Shown: in pieces, positions 16,919 through 25,365 of the stretch
Numbering within the stretch: the first letter of the stretch is position 1
Layout of the letters: every line of letters starts with the position of its first letter
Assembly (NCBI GenBank): GCA_016191435.1
Contig: JACPOQ010000032.1
Span: 434,001 to 498,000 of the forward strand
From: Chloroflexota bacterium
Lineage (GTDB): Bacteria > Chloroflexota > Dehalococcoidia > Tepidiformales > Tepidiformaceae
Reading direction: 5' to 3'
DNA: 64,000 bases
Notes under the pieces: model-generated
The model's input: only the letters and a program-made list of their open reading frames with translations
Databases searched by the model: none
Told to the model about the DNA's origin: nothing
Made by a program: the position numbers and the translations under genes

Positions 16919-18367
16919 ATGGCCACCGACTGGGCCGTTGATTACAACACGAAGATCCCAAACAACATCGACCTCGCCGGCGACAACCGCGTACTGCGCG
17001 CGCTCGAATCGTGGCTCCCGGGCTACCTGAACTGGTGGCACGACATGGGGCCGAGCGGCTTCCAGGAGTCGCTCGTGTACCTGCGCACGGCGGTGACGGT
17101 CGACCCAAAGGGCTGGGCGAAGTTCGACTACGTGCGCATGCCGGAGTACCGCTGGGGCATTCTGCTGGCGCCGCCGGAGCCTGGCCGCACCATCCCCTTC
17201 GGCGACCACAAGGGCGAACCGGCCTGGCAGGAGGTGCCCGGGGAATACCGGGCGATGCTGCGGCGCCTCGTCGTGATCCAGGGGGATACGGAGCCGGCGT
17301 CGGTCGAGCAGCAGCGGCACCTGGGCAGCACCGCACCCTCGCTGTACGACCTGCGGAACCTGTTCCAGGTGAACGTGGAGGAGGGCCGCCACCTCTGGGC
17401 GATGGTCTACCTGCTGTTCAAGTATTTCGGGCGTGACGGGCGCGAAGAGGGCGATGAGCTGTTGCGCCGCCGCTCCGGCAGCGAAGACGCGCCGCGCATG
17501 CTTGGCGCCTTCAACGAGGCCACGCCGGACTGGTTGTCGTTCTTTATGTTCACCTTCTTCACCGATCGCGATGGGAAGATGCAGCTCGAAAGCCTGGGCC
17601 AGTCCGGCTTCGATCCCCTCTCGCGCACGTGCCGCTTCATGCTTACGGAGGAAGCGCACCACATGTTCGTCGGCACGAGCGGCGTCGCGCGGGTGATCGA
17701 GGCGACGCTGAGCGCGATGCGACGGGCCGGCGTGGCCGACCCCACGGATATAGAGGCGGTCCGCGCGCTCGGCGTCATCGACCTGGCGGCGATCCAGCGG
17801 AAGATCAACCTCCACTTTTCGCTGTCGCTCGACCTGTTCGGCGCCGAGATGTCCAGCAACGCGGCGAACTTCTTTCGTTCGGGGCTGAAGGGGCGCTACC
17901 AGGAAACGAAGATCGCTGACGACCACCGGCTTCTCGACGCGACGTACCCGGTGCTCCGAGTTGTCGACGGTGCGATTGCGCCGGTCAATGAGCCCGCGCT
18001 CCCGGCGCTGAACATGCGGCTGCGGGACGATTATGTCGAGGACTGCGCGCGCGGTATCGAACGCTGGAACAAGCTCATCGCGTCGTACGGGCACGAGTAC
18101 CGGCTACTCCTGCCGCATGTCGCGTTCCACCGGAAGGTCGGCGAATTCCGGGGTGTACAGGCCTCACCGGCAGGCGCGTTACTGACCGCCGAGGAATGGG
18201 GGCGGCAGGCCGACGAATGGCTCCCCGGCGAGCAGGACCGGCTCTTCATCGAGAGCCTGATGAAGCCGGAGAGCCGCCCGGGCGAGTTCGCACCGTGGAT
18301 CGCGCCGCCGAAGACGGGGATCGATAACCGGCCCGGCGACTTTGAATACGTGTTGATCTCGCCGTGA
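16919..18367 (+). CDS. boxB: BoxB, benzoyl-CoA 2,3-epoxidase (diiron oxygenase subunit)
   Basis: 482 residues, standard length. It uses a diiron centre to epoxidise benzoyl-CoA with O2 and electrons from BoxA. The ligands known for BoxB (recalled as E120, E150, H153, D211, E240, H243 in the Azoarcus protein) all map here with a constant offset of five: E125, E155 and H158 in VEEGRHLW, D216 in FTDRDGK, E245 and H248 in TEEAHHMF. AGGAG precedes the start. It follows boxC directly. The reductase BoxA and aldehyde dehydrogenase BoxD are not in this window. Confidence 0.96.
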   Translation: MATDWAVDYNTKIPNNIDLAGDNRVLRALESWLPGYLNWWHDMGPSGFQESLVYLRTAVTVDPKGWAKFDYVRMPEYRWGILLAPPEPGRTIPFGDHKGEPAWQEVPGEYRAMLRRLVVIQGDTEPASVEQQRHLGSTAPSLYDLRNLFQVNVEEGRHLWAMVYLLFKYFGRDGREEGDELLRRRSGSEDAPRMLGAFNEATPDWLSFFMFTFFTDRDGKMQLESLGQSGFDPLSRTCRFMLTEEAHHMFVGTSGVARVIEATLSAMRRAGVADPTDIEAVRALGVIDLAAIQRKINLHFSLSLDLFGAEMSSNAANFFRSGLKGRYQETKIADDHRLLDATYPVLRVVDGAIAPVNEPALPALNMRLRDDYVEDCARGIERWNKLIASYGHEYRLLLPHVAFHRKVGEFRGVQASPAGALLTAEEWGRQADEWLPGEQDRLFIESLMKPESRPGEFAPWIAPPKTGIDNRPGDFEYVLISP

Positions 18368-18426
18368 ATGCGCCGTTGACCGATCATGCGTGAGCCCTAT
18401 GCTTCGCAGGCATTGGAGGACTCTCG

Positions 18427-19173
18427 ATGACCGTTGTACTGGTCCACGGCAACCCTGAAACCGACGCCATCTGGGACGATCTGCGCGCAGCGCTCGGGCG
18501 GGACGACGTGATCGCGCTTTCGCCGCCGGGCTTCGGCGCGCCGGTGCCGGCGGGTTTCGGCGCCACTGCCGATGAGTACGCCGCCTGGCTGACGAGCGAA
18601 CTCGAAGCGATGAGCGGCCCGATCGACCTGGTCGGGCACGACTGGGGAGGAGGCCACGTCGCGCGCATCGCGTGCAGCCGGCCGGACCTCATCCGGTCGT
18701 GGGTAACTGACATCGCCGGCTGCTTCGACCCCGAGTACGTCTGGCACGATTTCGCGCAGGCGTGGCAGACCCCTGGCGTGGGCGAAGAAGCAATCGCGCA
18801 GATGGTCGGTGCGCCACTCGAGGCGCGGACGCTGCAGTTCGAGGGCCTGGGGATGAGCAAGAGCGTCGCTGCGCGGGTGGCGGCGGCGAACGACGCCGAG
18901 ATGGGGCGGTGCATCCTCGCCCTCTACCGTTCGGCGGCGCAGCCGGCCATGACGGAGTGGGGCAAGGAGCTGCCGAAGGCGGCCGCCCGGCCGGGGCTGG
19001 TGATTATCGCGACCGAGGACCACTTTACGGGCGGCGAGGTGCTCGCGAGACGTTCGGCCGAACGCGCGGGCGCGAAGGTGGCGATGCTGCCGGGTCTCGG
19101 GCACTGGTGGATGTGCCAGGACCCGAAGACGGGGGCGAAGGTGCTCAGCGACTTCTTCGCGACGCTGGGGTAG
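18427..19173 (+). CDS. Alpha/beta hydrolase, Asp-nucleophile type (epoxide hydrolase / haloalkane dehalogenase-like)
   Basis: 248 residues. The oxyanion motif HGNPET, nucleophile elbow GHDWGGG (Asp rather than Ser) and C-terminal GLGHWW (catalytic His) put it with epoxide hydrolases and haloalkane dehalogenases. IIATEDHF probably supplies the acid region. It follows boxB by 59 bases on the same strand, so it could handle an epoxide by-product or side-chain substrate, but that is inference. GGAGG lies just before the start. Confidence 0.85.
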   Translation: MTVVLVHGNPETDAIWDDLRAALGRDDVIALSPPGFGAPVPAGFGATADEYAAWLTSELEAMSGPIDLVGHDWGGGHVARIACSRPDLIRSWVTDIAGCFDPEYVWHDFAQAWQTPGVGEEAIAQMVGAPLEARTLQFEGLGMSKSVAARVAAANDAEMGRCILALYRSAAQPAMTEWGKELPKAAARPGLVIIATEDHFTGGEVLARRSAERAGAKVAMLPGLGHWWMCQDPKTGAKVLSDFFATLG

Positions 19174-19175
19174 GC

Positions 19176-19200
19176 GATTCACGATTCGCGATTCACGATT
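19176..19200. repeat. Heptamer tandem repeat (GATTCAC/GATTCGC)
   Basis: Three and a half 7-base units (GATTCAC, GATTCGC, GATTCAC, GATT) immediately after the hydrolase stop codon, in the convergent gap before the minus-strand membrane protein. No hairpin is formed. The rest of 19201-19457 holds no supported feature. Confidence 0.55.
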
Positions 19201-19457
19201 GTGCCGACCGGCGCTCGGCGGCTTTGCGGAGCGCGGCGCCTGTCTCGGCGCCCGCGGGGAAGAATAATTCGATGGGGGCCGCGGCCCTGGCCGCATGCCC
19301 GCGGCAAGGCGCATCCGTCCCGTGGTGGTCATGCAGCCCTGAATCGCAGCCGCGGCGGCCGGCGGTCACACTCCCGCCGGAATGGCCTCCGCTACGGCCC
19401 ACGACGCGCCGGCGCGCACGGACGCACCGCCGGACGGGGGGCATCGGGCATGGCCCG

Positions 19458-20222
19458 TCAGGCCCGGGTGGCATCGCCGCGCGCGGACGCTGGCTCGTCA
19501 TCGAGCTTGTCCTCATCGTCGCGCCCGCGGGGCCGCCCGCCTCGCCATCGGCGCAGCCCGAACCCGGCCGCCCCGCCAATCACGACCGGGGGTGCGACCC
19601 ACAGGACGACAGATTTCGGGACGAGTGCCGCGAGGCCCGCTTGCTGACCGAGCACCGCCAGGCCCGCGCCGGTCGCAGCCCCGGCAGCCAGGGCCAACCA
19701 GATCCACCCCCGCCGCTGGAACAGCAGCCACAGTCCCGCAGCCTGGATCGCCAGACCGGCGAGAGCGACAACGGTCGCCGCGGCGCCGGCGTACGTCGCG
19801 AACGGCGACTTGCCGGTGATGTTGATCCAGGCCACGGCCTGGCAGCCGCCGGTCGACGTGATCGTGACCTTGTAGAGGCCGGTGCCGCCCTTCGCGTAAT
19901 CGCTCGCCGGTGATGTTCCGAGCCAGTCGGCGTCGGGACGCGCCGTCTGCGGCCGGGGCGCGATGTTCGTGCTCCATGGCCCGGCTTCGATCTTGAGGTC
20001 CACGTTGCCGATCGCGTTGCGGCTGATGATCCCGAGCTCGAGGTCCTGGCTCTTGCGGTTGATGTCGATGGCTTTGCCGGGTGTGGTGTGCTCGGCGATG
20101 TCCTGACCGTTTATGGAAGGGATGCAGGTGCCGGCTTGTGCGTGGGCGGCGCCGGGTGACTCGGCCTGAGTCGCGGCCAGGGCGAGAGCGGCGGCTACCC
20201 CGAACAACGCAAGACGTGACAA
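19458..20222 (-). CDS. Exported membrane-anchored protein of unknown function
   Basis: 254 residues from a TTG at 20222, supported by GGAGG 7 bases upstream and by the signal peptide that follows (SRLALFGVAAALALAATQA). The outer domain (about 30-145) has two Cys that could pair (TCIPSING and TGGCQAVAW). After it come two or three hydrophobic helices (YAGAAATVVALAGLAIQAAG, GWIWLALAAGAATGAGLAVL, VLWVAPPVVIGGAAGFGL) and a charged Arg/Asp-rich tail. The family is not recognised. It is convergent with the hydrolase and divergent from the flavin monooxygenase. Confidence 0.7.
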   Translation of the reverse strand: MSRLALFGVAAALALAATQAESPGAAHAQAGTCIPSINGQDIAEHTTPGKAIDINRKSQDLELGIISRNAIGNVDLKIEAGPWSTNIAPRPQTARPDADWLGTSPASDYAKGGTGLYKVTITSTGGCQAVAWINITGKSPFATYAGAAATVVALAGLAIQAAGLWLLFQRRGWIWLALAAGAATGAGLAVLGQQAGLAALVPKSVVLWVAPPVVIGGAAGFGLRRWRGGRPRGRDDEDKLDDEPASARGDATRA

Positions 20223-20438
20223 AGTGGGACCTCCGCCGCGGTACCGGGTGCGCTGGTAAAGTATCGGTTGCGGCGACCGGACGGGACAGGCGGGCTCCAC
20301 GGGCGCGGCTGAGGGCGGCGGCGCTTGACGTGCCCGTCTCGGCGGGCTAGGTTCGCGGCTCAGGCCGATTGTTTGCGCCGGGCGAACGAAACTGCGGAAC
20401 GGCAGTCCGTCCCGCACCGCGGCCTGGAGAGGGAACCG

Positions 20439-21671
20439 ATGACCTACAGACCTGCCCGGATGAAGTTCGGCACGTTTATCGCGCCATTCCACCGCGTTGG
20501 CGAGAACCCCACGCTGGCGATGAAGCGTGATATGGCGCTGATCGAGCACCTCGACCGCCTCGGGTTCGACGAGGCGTGGATTGGCGAGCATCACAGCTTC
20601 GGCCGCGAGCTCATCGCCGACCCGGCGGTGTTCATCGCCGCCGCGGCTGAGCGCACGCGCAAGATCAAGCTCGGGACGGGCGTGACGAGCCTCCCGTACC
20701 ACCACCCGCTGATAACCGCGGACAAGATGCTGCAACTCGACCACATGACCGAAGGGCGCGCGATGCTGGGCTGTGGACCGGGAGCGCTCACCTCGGATGC
20801 GTACATGATGGGCATCGACCCGGTCACGCAGCGGCGGCGGATGAACGAAGCGCTGGACGCGATCATCGCGCTGTTCGAGGCGAAAGGGCCGGTGACGATG
20901 ACGACGGACTGGTTCACGCTGCGGGAAGCGCGGCTGCAGATGGCGAGCTACACGCAGCCGCATTTGCCGATCGCGGTCGCGGCGACGTTCACGCCTTCGG
21001 GGCCGACGGCAGCCGGGAAGCACGGGCTCGGGCTGCTCTCGGTTGCGGGCGCGGACAACGAAGGCTTCGCGCGCACGTGGAAGTGGATGGAGGAAGCGGC
21101 CGCCGAATCGGGCAAGTGCGTCGACCGGGGCGAGTGGCGGGTCGTCGTGCCGATCCACCTGGCGGATTCGAAGCAGGAGGCGATCGAGGATATCCGCGAG
21201 GGGTATCGCCGGCGCGCGTACGTCGGGGACCGCCTGGACCCCTCGGCGCCGGCCGCGGGCGCGCTTTTCGGCGCCGCCACCGGGGCGGCGACGATCGAGG
21301 AATCGGTGGAGAGTGGCGCCATCATCGCGGGCACGCCGGACGATGCCATCACGCAAATTGATGGCATTCTCGATCGCTCGGGCGGGCTGGGCGGCATCCT
21401 CGGCTTCTCGCACGAGTGGGCGAGCACCGAGAAGACGTGGCGCAGCTACGAGCTGCTCGCGCGGTACGTGGCGCCACGGTTCCAGGGTCAGCTTCCGACC
21501 ATCGAAGCGAACCGAAATTGGATCGAGGGCAACCTCGGGACGGTGTTCGGGACGCTCGATAGCGCGTTCCAGAAGGCCTTCGAGGATTCCGGGAAGCCCA
21601 TCCCGGAGCAGATCCAGAAGGGGCTGGACGCCATGCGCAACGCTCGCGAGGCCGCCAACGCGAAGCGCTGA
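20439..21671 (+). CDS. LLM-class flavin-dependent oxidoreductase (bacterial luciferase-like)
   Basis: 410 residues from the ATG at 20439 with GAGAGGG upstream. Luciferase-like TIM barrel signatures: MKFGTFIAPFHRVGENP, FDEAWIGEHHSFGRELIADP, TRKIKLGTGVTSLPYHHPL and MLGCGPGALTSDAYMMG. This branch uses reduced FMN or F420 to oxygenate alkanes, limonene or similar small molecules. The C-terminal region is long and ends in a charged helix. A hydrolase gene follows 49 bases downstream and is likely co-transcribed. Confidence 0.9.
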   Translation: MTYRPARMKFGTFIAPFHRVGENPTLAMKRDMALIEHLDRLGFDEAWIGEHHSFGRELIADPAVFIAAAAERTRKIKLGTGVTSLPYHHPLITADKMLQLDHMTEGRAMLGCGPGALTSDAYMMGIDPVTQRRRMNEALDAIIALFEAKGPVTMTTDWFTLREARLQMASYTQPHLPIAVAATFTPSGPTAAGKHGLGLLSVAGADNEGFARTWKWMEEAAAESGKCVDRGEWRVVVPIHLADSKQEAIEDIREGYRRRAYVGDRLDPSAPAAGALFGAATGAATIEESVESGAIIAGTPDDAITQIDGILDRSGGLGGILGFSHEWASTEKTWRSYELLARYVAPRFQGQLPTIEANRNWIEGNLGTVFGTLDSAFQKAFEDSGKPIPEQIQKGLDAMRNAREAANAKR

Positions 21672-21720
21672 GGGTCCCGGCGGCGAGAACGGCGCCGTAC
21701 GGCAGGCGGCGCGGGCGCCG

Positions 21721-22458
21721 TTGCCGCGTGTGTGGGGTGACGGGCTGACGCTCGCCTATCGCGAGTGGAGCGCCGATGCGCCCGGGCTTCCGCTGGTGCT
21801 GCTGCACGGCGTCACCGGGTCCAGCGCCGACTGGCGGGCCGTTGCGCGCGAGCTGCCGGGCCGCCGGTTGCTCGCGTTCGATGCGCGTGGCCACGGCGAG
21901 AGCGACTGGGACCGGGACGGCGGCTACGCCGGCGATCACCACTTCGCCGACGCCGTCACCGCGCTCGACGGGCTGGGCGTCGAACGGTGCTACGTTGCGG
22001 GCTTCTCGATGGGCGGTGGCATCGCCACGATGCTGGCCGCGGCGCTGCCGGAACGCGTCGCAGGGGCCGCCGTGATCGACACCTACCCGGGGCCGGACAT
22101 GACGCCCGGCTCGCTCCGCATTGCGGGCTGGATTTCGGGCTACGCCGACCAGGGCGCATGGTTCGACCCTGCTATCGCGCGCAACTTCCGCGACCAACTG
22201 GCAGCCGGGAACAACGTCCGGCTCGACCTGTGGCCGTTGTGGGAGGCGCTGACGTGCCCGGTGGAGGTGGTCCGCGGCGCGCAGAGCGACGTGCTGCCCG
22301 AAGACGTTGCCGCGGAGATGGTGCGCCGCCAGCGCCAGGCCCGGCTCGTCACGATTGAGGGCGTCGGCCACCCCATCCCATTCGCTCGCCCGCGCGAGCT
22401 CGCGGCAGCGCTCACGGAATTGATGGACACGGGGCGCGAATGTATGGCGCGGGCGTGA
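21721..22458 (+). CDS. Alpha/beta hydrolase, Ser-nucleophile type
   Basis: About 245 residues. The frame stays open well upstream into the previous gene, so the start is uncertain; TTG 21721 or GTG 21730 would be just ahead of the conserved fold. Motifs are LLHGVTGSSADW (oxyanion), FDARGHGESDW, nucleophile elbow GFSMGGG (Ser), and the final GVGHPIPFARP (His). This is the layout of esterases, lactonases and C-C hydrolases such as 3-oxoadipate enol-lactonase. Pairing with the upstream flavin oxygenase suggests hydrolysis of an ester or lactone product. Confidence 0.82.
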   Translation: MPRVWGDGLTLAYREWSADAPGLPLVLLHGVTGSSADWRAVARELPGRRLLAFDARGHGESDWDRDGGYAGDHHFADAVTALDGLGVERCYVAGFSMGGGIATMLAAALPERVAGAAVIDTYPGPDMTPGSLRIAGWISGYADQGAWFDPAIARNFRDQLAAGNNVRLDLWPLWEALTCPVEVVRGAQSDVLPEDVAAEMVRRQRQARLVTIEGVGHPIPFARPRELAAALTELMDTGRECMARA

Positions 22459-22482
22459 CGAACCGCGCGTTCCGGGGCCGCA

Positions 22483-22498
22483 TGTGATGTATGTCACA
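22483..22498. promoter_or_regulatory. CRP/FNR-family operator, perfect palindrome
   Basis: TGTGA-TGTATG-TCACA matches the CRP consensus TGTGA-N6-TCACA at all ten positions. Its end is 46 bases before the ABC transporter ATPase start, suitable for control of that operon. Whether the regulator is CRP-like or another family member cannot be told. Confidence 0.55.
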
Positions 22499-22544
22499 TT
22501 TCACTGGAGTCACGCGGCAGTGAGCGGCAGGTAGACTGGCTGGA

Positions 22545-23414
22545 ATGGCTGCACAACCAATCACGACATCATCGCCACGGCTGGCGAGTCCGGGCGTCCC
22601 GGCCCTCGCCGTCCACGGGCTACGCAAGACATACGGCACCTTCGAAGCCGTCCGGGGCATCGATTTCGAGGTCAAGCAGGGCGAGATTTTTGGCCTGCTC
22701 GGGCCGAACGGCGCGGGCAAGACCACGACGATCGAGATCGTGATCGGGCTGCGGCCGATGACCGCCGGGCGCGTCGAAATCCTCGGGCACGACGTGACGA
22801 GCGCGGCGACGCAGGCCCGGACGCTGATTGGCGTCCAACTCCAGGAGTCGGACTTCTTCGAGCATCTCACGCTCGCGGAGCAGCTGCGGTTTCTCGGCGC
22901 CTGCTACGGGATGGCGCCGGATACGGATGCCCTCCTCGGCTACGTGGACCTCGGCGACCGGGCGGGCTGGAAGTTGAAGCAGCTTTCCGGCGGGCAGAAG
23001 CAGCGCTTCGCGCTCGCGGCCTCGCTGGTGAACGACCCGCCGGTGGTGCTCCTCGACGAGCCGTCGACAGGCCTCGACCCGACGGCGCGGCGCCAGCTCT
23101 GGGAGCTCATCCGGGCGCTCCGCGGCGACGGGCGGACGGTGTTGCTTTCGACGCATTACATGGAGGAGGCAGAGGTCCTGTGCGACCGCGTCGCCATCAT
23201 GGACAAGGGTGTGATCGCGGCGATCGATACGCCCCTCGAACTCATCCACCAGCTGGTCGCGACAGGGTTCAAACGGGACGTGGTCGTCCGTGATGCGACG
23301 CTGGAGGACGTGTTCATCCAGCTGACGGGCCACGGCTTCGAAGACGAGTCCGCCGCCGAACTGGCGGCCGCCAATGGGCGGCACGGCCGCGGGAAGAAAG
23401 GGGCAACCTCGTGA
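22545..23414 (+). CDS. ABC transporter ATP-binding protein (DrrA/ABC-2 exporter type)
   Basis: 289 residues. All ABC ATPase motifs are present: Walker A GPNGAGKTTT, Q-loop GVQLQESDFFEHLTL, signature LSGGQKQR, Walker B PPVVLLDEPSTGLDP and the switch His in LLSTHYMEEAE. This form works with a single-polypeptide ABC-2 permease to export drugs, lipids or polysaccharide units. The permease gene overlaps its stop by four bases. A CRP-type palindrome lies upstream. Confidence 0.96.
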   Translation: MAAQPITTSSPRLASPGVPALAVHGLRKTYGTFEAVRGIDFEVKQGEIFGLLGPNGAGKTTTIEIVIGLRPMTAGRVEILGHDVTSAATQARTLIGVQLQESDFFEHLTLAEQLRFLGACYGMAPDTDALLGYVDLGDRAGWKLKQLSGGQKQRFALAASLVNDPPVVLLDEPSTGLDPTARRQLWELIRALRGDGRTVLLSTHYMEEAEVLCDRVAIMDKGVIAAIDTPLELIHQLVATGFKRDVVVRDATLEDVFIQLTGHGFEDESAAELAAANGRHGRGKKGATS

Positions 23415-24232
23415 CAGTTGCGACGAGCGACCGCGCGGCGACGAGCACCGGCATGTCCACCGCGCGGCACGTTGGCAGCCCCGCATGGGCAGGGTTCAAG
23501 GCGACTATCACGAACCAGGTGAAGGCGTTCTATCGCGAGCCTGCAGCGCTCGCGTTCACCCTCGGGCAGCCGCTGATCCTGCTGCTCATCCTGAACTCGT
23601 TCAATTTCAAAATCACGCTGCCGAACGGCGAGACACGGCCGTATCTGGACCGGCTTCTGCCGGGGATGATCGCCTTCAATGGCATGACGGTCGGGCTGAA
23701 TTCCGTGGCGTTCGCCCTGTCGCGGGATAAGCAACGTGGCGTCCTGCGGCGGATCCGGGCGACGCCGGTGCCCACGATCTCGTTCGTCGGGGGAGTGATC
23801 GTGAGCCGGCTGATCGTGGCCGCGCTGGTCACGCTCATCACCTACGGCTCAGGTGTGTACCTCTTCGGCGCCCAGCTCGAGGGAAACGTAGCGCTGCTGC
23901 TGGGGCTGGCCGTCGGCGGAGCGGCGGTGTTCATCGCATTCGGCATCCTGATGGTCGCCGTCTCGCGAAGCGAGGACGACATCCCGCCGATGTTCATCCT
24001 CATCCTTATGCCGAGCCTGCTCTTTAGCGGGGCGTTCCTTGACCGCAGCGGCTTGCCCGATTGGCTCCACTGGGTGACGGGCGGGCTGCCGCTGACATTC
24101 CTGACGGACGCCGTCCAGCAAGTGGCGAACCTCGGTGGCGGCCTGGGGGACATCCGCGGCGACCTGCTGGGACTGGCAATCTGGGGCGCGGTGGCAACGG
24201 CGATTGCCGGCTGGCGGTTCAAGATGGCGTGA
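23411..24232 (+). CDS. ABC-2 type transporter permease
   Basis: 273 residues from GTG 23411, overlapping the ATPase stop (GTGA). Six hydrophobic segments: one near FTLGQPLILLLILNSF, a pair around SFVGGVIVSRLIVAALVTLI and LLLGLAVGGAAVFIAFGILM, then FILILMPSLLFSGAFL and the last near LLGLAIWGAVATAIAGW. SGAFLDRSGLPDWLHWVTGG is the conserved late ABC-2 loop. The gene order ATPase then permease is typical. Substrate unknown. Confidence 0.93.
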   Translation: MTVATSDRAATSTGMSTARHVGSPAWAGFKATITNQVKAFYREPAALAFTLGQPLILLLILNSFNFKITLPNGETRPYLDRLLPGMIAFNGMTVGLNSVAFALSRDKQRGVLRRIRATPVPTISFVGGVIVSRLIVAALVTLITYGSGVYLFGAQLEGNVALLLGLAVGGAAVFIAFGILMVAVSRSEDDIPPMFILILMPSLLFSGAFLDRSGLPDWLHWVTGGLPLTFLTDAVQQVANLGGGLGDIRGDLLGLAIWGAVATAIAGWRFKMA

Positions 24233-24305
24233 TCGGGCGCGGAAGCGGTGGGCCGGCCGGAGATTTGGTAGCATCTGGCCGGGCCGCCAGGCCCGGGAGA
24301 CGCGC

Positions 24306-24629
24306 ATGTTCATCGCCATGAACCAGTTCCAGGTCAATCCCGACCGCGCAGCGGAGTTCGAAGCGGTGTGGCGGACACGCGAAAGCCATCTTCAGGGGTT
24401 CGCCGGGTTCCGGGGGTTCGCGCTGCTGCGCGGCGATGATCCGGGCGACTACATCTCGCATTCGACGTGGGCATCGCGCGAGGCCTTCCTCGCGTGGACG
24501 CAGTCGGACGCGTTTCGCCAGGCACACGGCGGCGGCATGCCGGAGGGGATTATCCTCGGGCACCCGCGAGCGCGGTTTTACGATGCCGTGATCGAGGAAC
24601 CAGCGGGCGGTCCGCGTGCCGGGGCCTGA
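24306..24629 (+). CDS. ABM-domain protein, HmoA-type heme-degrading monooxygenase-like
   Basis: 107 residues. A single antibiotic-biosynthesis-monooxygenase fold: MFIAMNQFQVNPDRAAEFEA, then WRTRESHLQGFAGFRGFALL, YISHSTWASREAFLAWTQS and FRQAHG. The RESHL and WASREAF pattern is that of HmoA/IsdG-like proteins that bind heme. The gene starts 73 bases after the ABC permease and overlaps the next gene by 14 bases. Confidence 0.85.
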   Translation: MFIAMNQFQVNPDRAAEFEAVWRTRESHLQGFAGFRGFALLRGDDPGDYISHSTWASREAFLAWTQSDAFRQAHGGGMPEGIILGHPRARFYDAVIEEPAGGPRAGA

Positions 24630-25305
24630 CGCAGGCAATGGTGAGACGCCGCTGAAATCGCCGTTCGTGCCCGAACACTTCCGCCGCTACGACGAAACCG
24701 AAGACGGCAACTTCTACACGCAGCCGCGCCTCGTCACGCATATCGACGACGAGGCTATCGCGGCGGCGCGCGCGTTCTACGGGCGCATGCTCCCGGCGGG
24801 CGGGCGCATCCTCGACCTGATGTCGAGCTGGGTGTCACATTTGCCGGACGAGACCGAATACGCGTCGGTCACGGGCCTCGGGATGAACGCGGAGGAGCTG
24901 GACGCGAACCCGCGCCTGGCGCAGCGGGTCGTGCAGGACCTCAACCGCGACCCGCGCCTGCCGTTCGAAGATGGCGTGTTTGACGGCGCGATCGTAACGG
25001 TGTCGGTGCAGTACCTGACGCGCCCGACGGAGGTGTTCGCGGAGGTAGGGCGTGTGCTGGCGCCCGGCGCGCCGTTTATCGTGACGTTTTCGAATCGCTG
25101 CTTTCCAACGAAGGCCGTGGCTGTGTGGCAGGCGCTGGGCGACGGGGACCACGCGGACCTGGTCGCCTGGTACTTCCGCCTTTCCGGGGCGTTCGCGAAC
25201 CGGACTGCCTACGATCTCAGTCCGAATCCGGGGGTAACGGACCCGCTTTTCGCCGTCGTCGCGTTCGCCCTGCCACCGGGGCAGCGGCGGCCGCCGGTGG
25301 TCTAG
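24616..25305 (+). CDS. SAM-dependent methyltransferase-like protein
   Basis: 229 residues from GTG 24616, the only reasonable in-frame start. It begins FVPEHFRRYDETEDGNFYTQ and has a class I methyltransferase core with RILDLMSSWVSHLP (SAM loop without the usual GxGxG), VTGLGMNAEELDANPRL and LPFEDGVFDGAIVTVSVQYL. Such 'LDLMSSWVSH' proteins form a recognisable subgroup, and the function is unknown to me. It is coupled to the preceding ABM gene by a 14-base overlap. Confidence 0.82.
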   Translation: MPGPDAGNGETPLKSPFVPEHFRRYDETEDGNFYTQPRLVTHIDDEAIAAARAFYGRMLPAGGRILDLMSSWVSHLPDETEYASVTGLGMNAEELDANPRLAQRVVQDLNRDPRLPFEDGVFDGAIVTVSVQYLTRPTEVFAEVGRVLAPGAPFIVTFSNRCFPTKAVAVWQALGDGDHADLVAWYFRLSGAFANRTAYDLSPNPGVTDPLFAVVAFALPPGQRRPPVV

Positions 25306-25314
25306 GCCGGCGGG

Positions 25315-25341
25315 AAGGGGACGGAATAAGTCCGTCCCCTT
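25315..25341. terminator. Bidirectional hairpin terminator
   Basis: AAGGGGACGGA (25315-25325) pairs perfectly with TCCGTCCCCTT (25331-25341) around ATAAG. It sits between the stops of the converging methyltransferase and CAP-domain genes, with A/T at both stem ends, so it can serve both strands. Confidence 0.8.
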
Positions 25342-25365
25342 TGCAGGAATTGGTGACGAGCCGGG

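Noticed and set aside
14716..16926. A 736-codon minus-strand open frame opposite the VOC and boxC genes
   Set aside because: It is antisense to well-supported enzymes, is Arg/Pro-rich and has no domain; long antisense frames are expected at this base composition.
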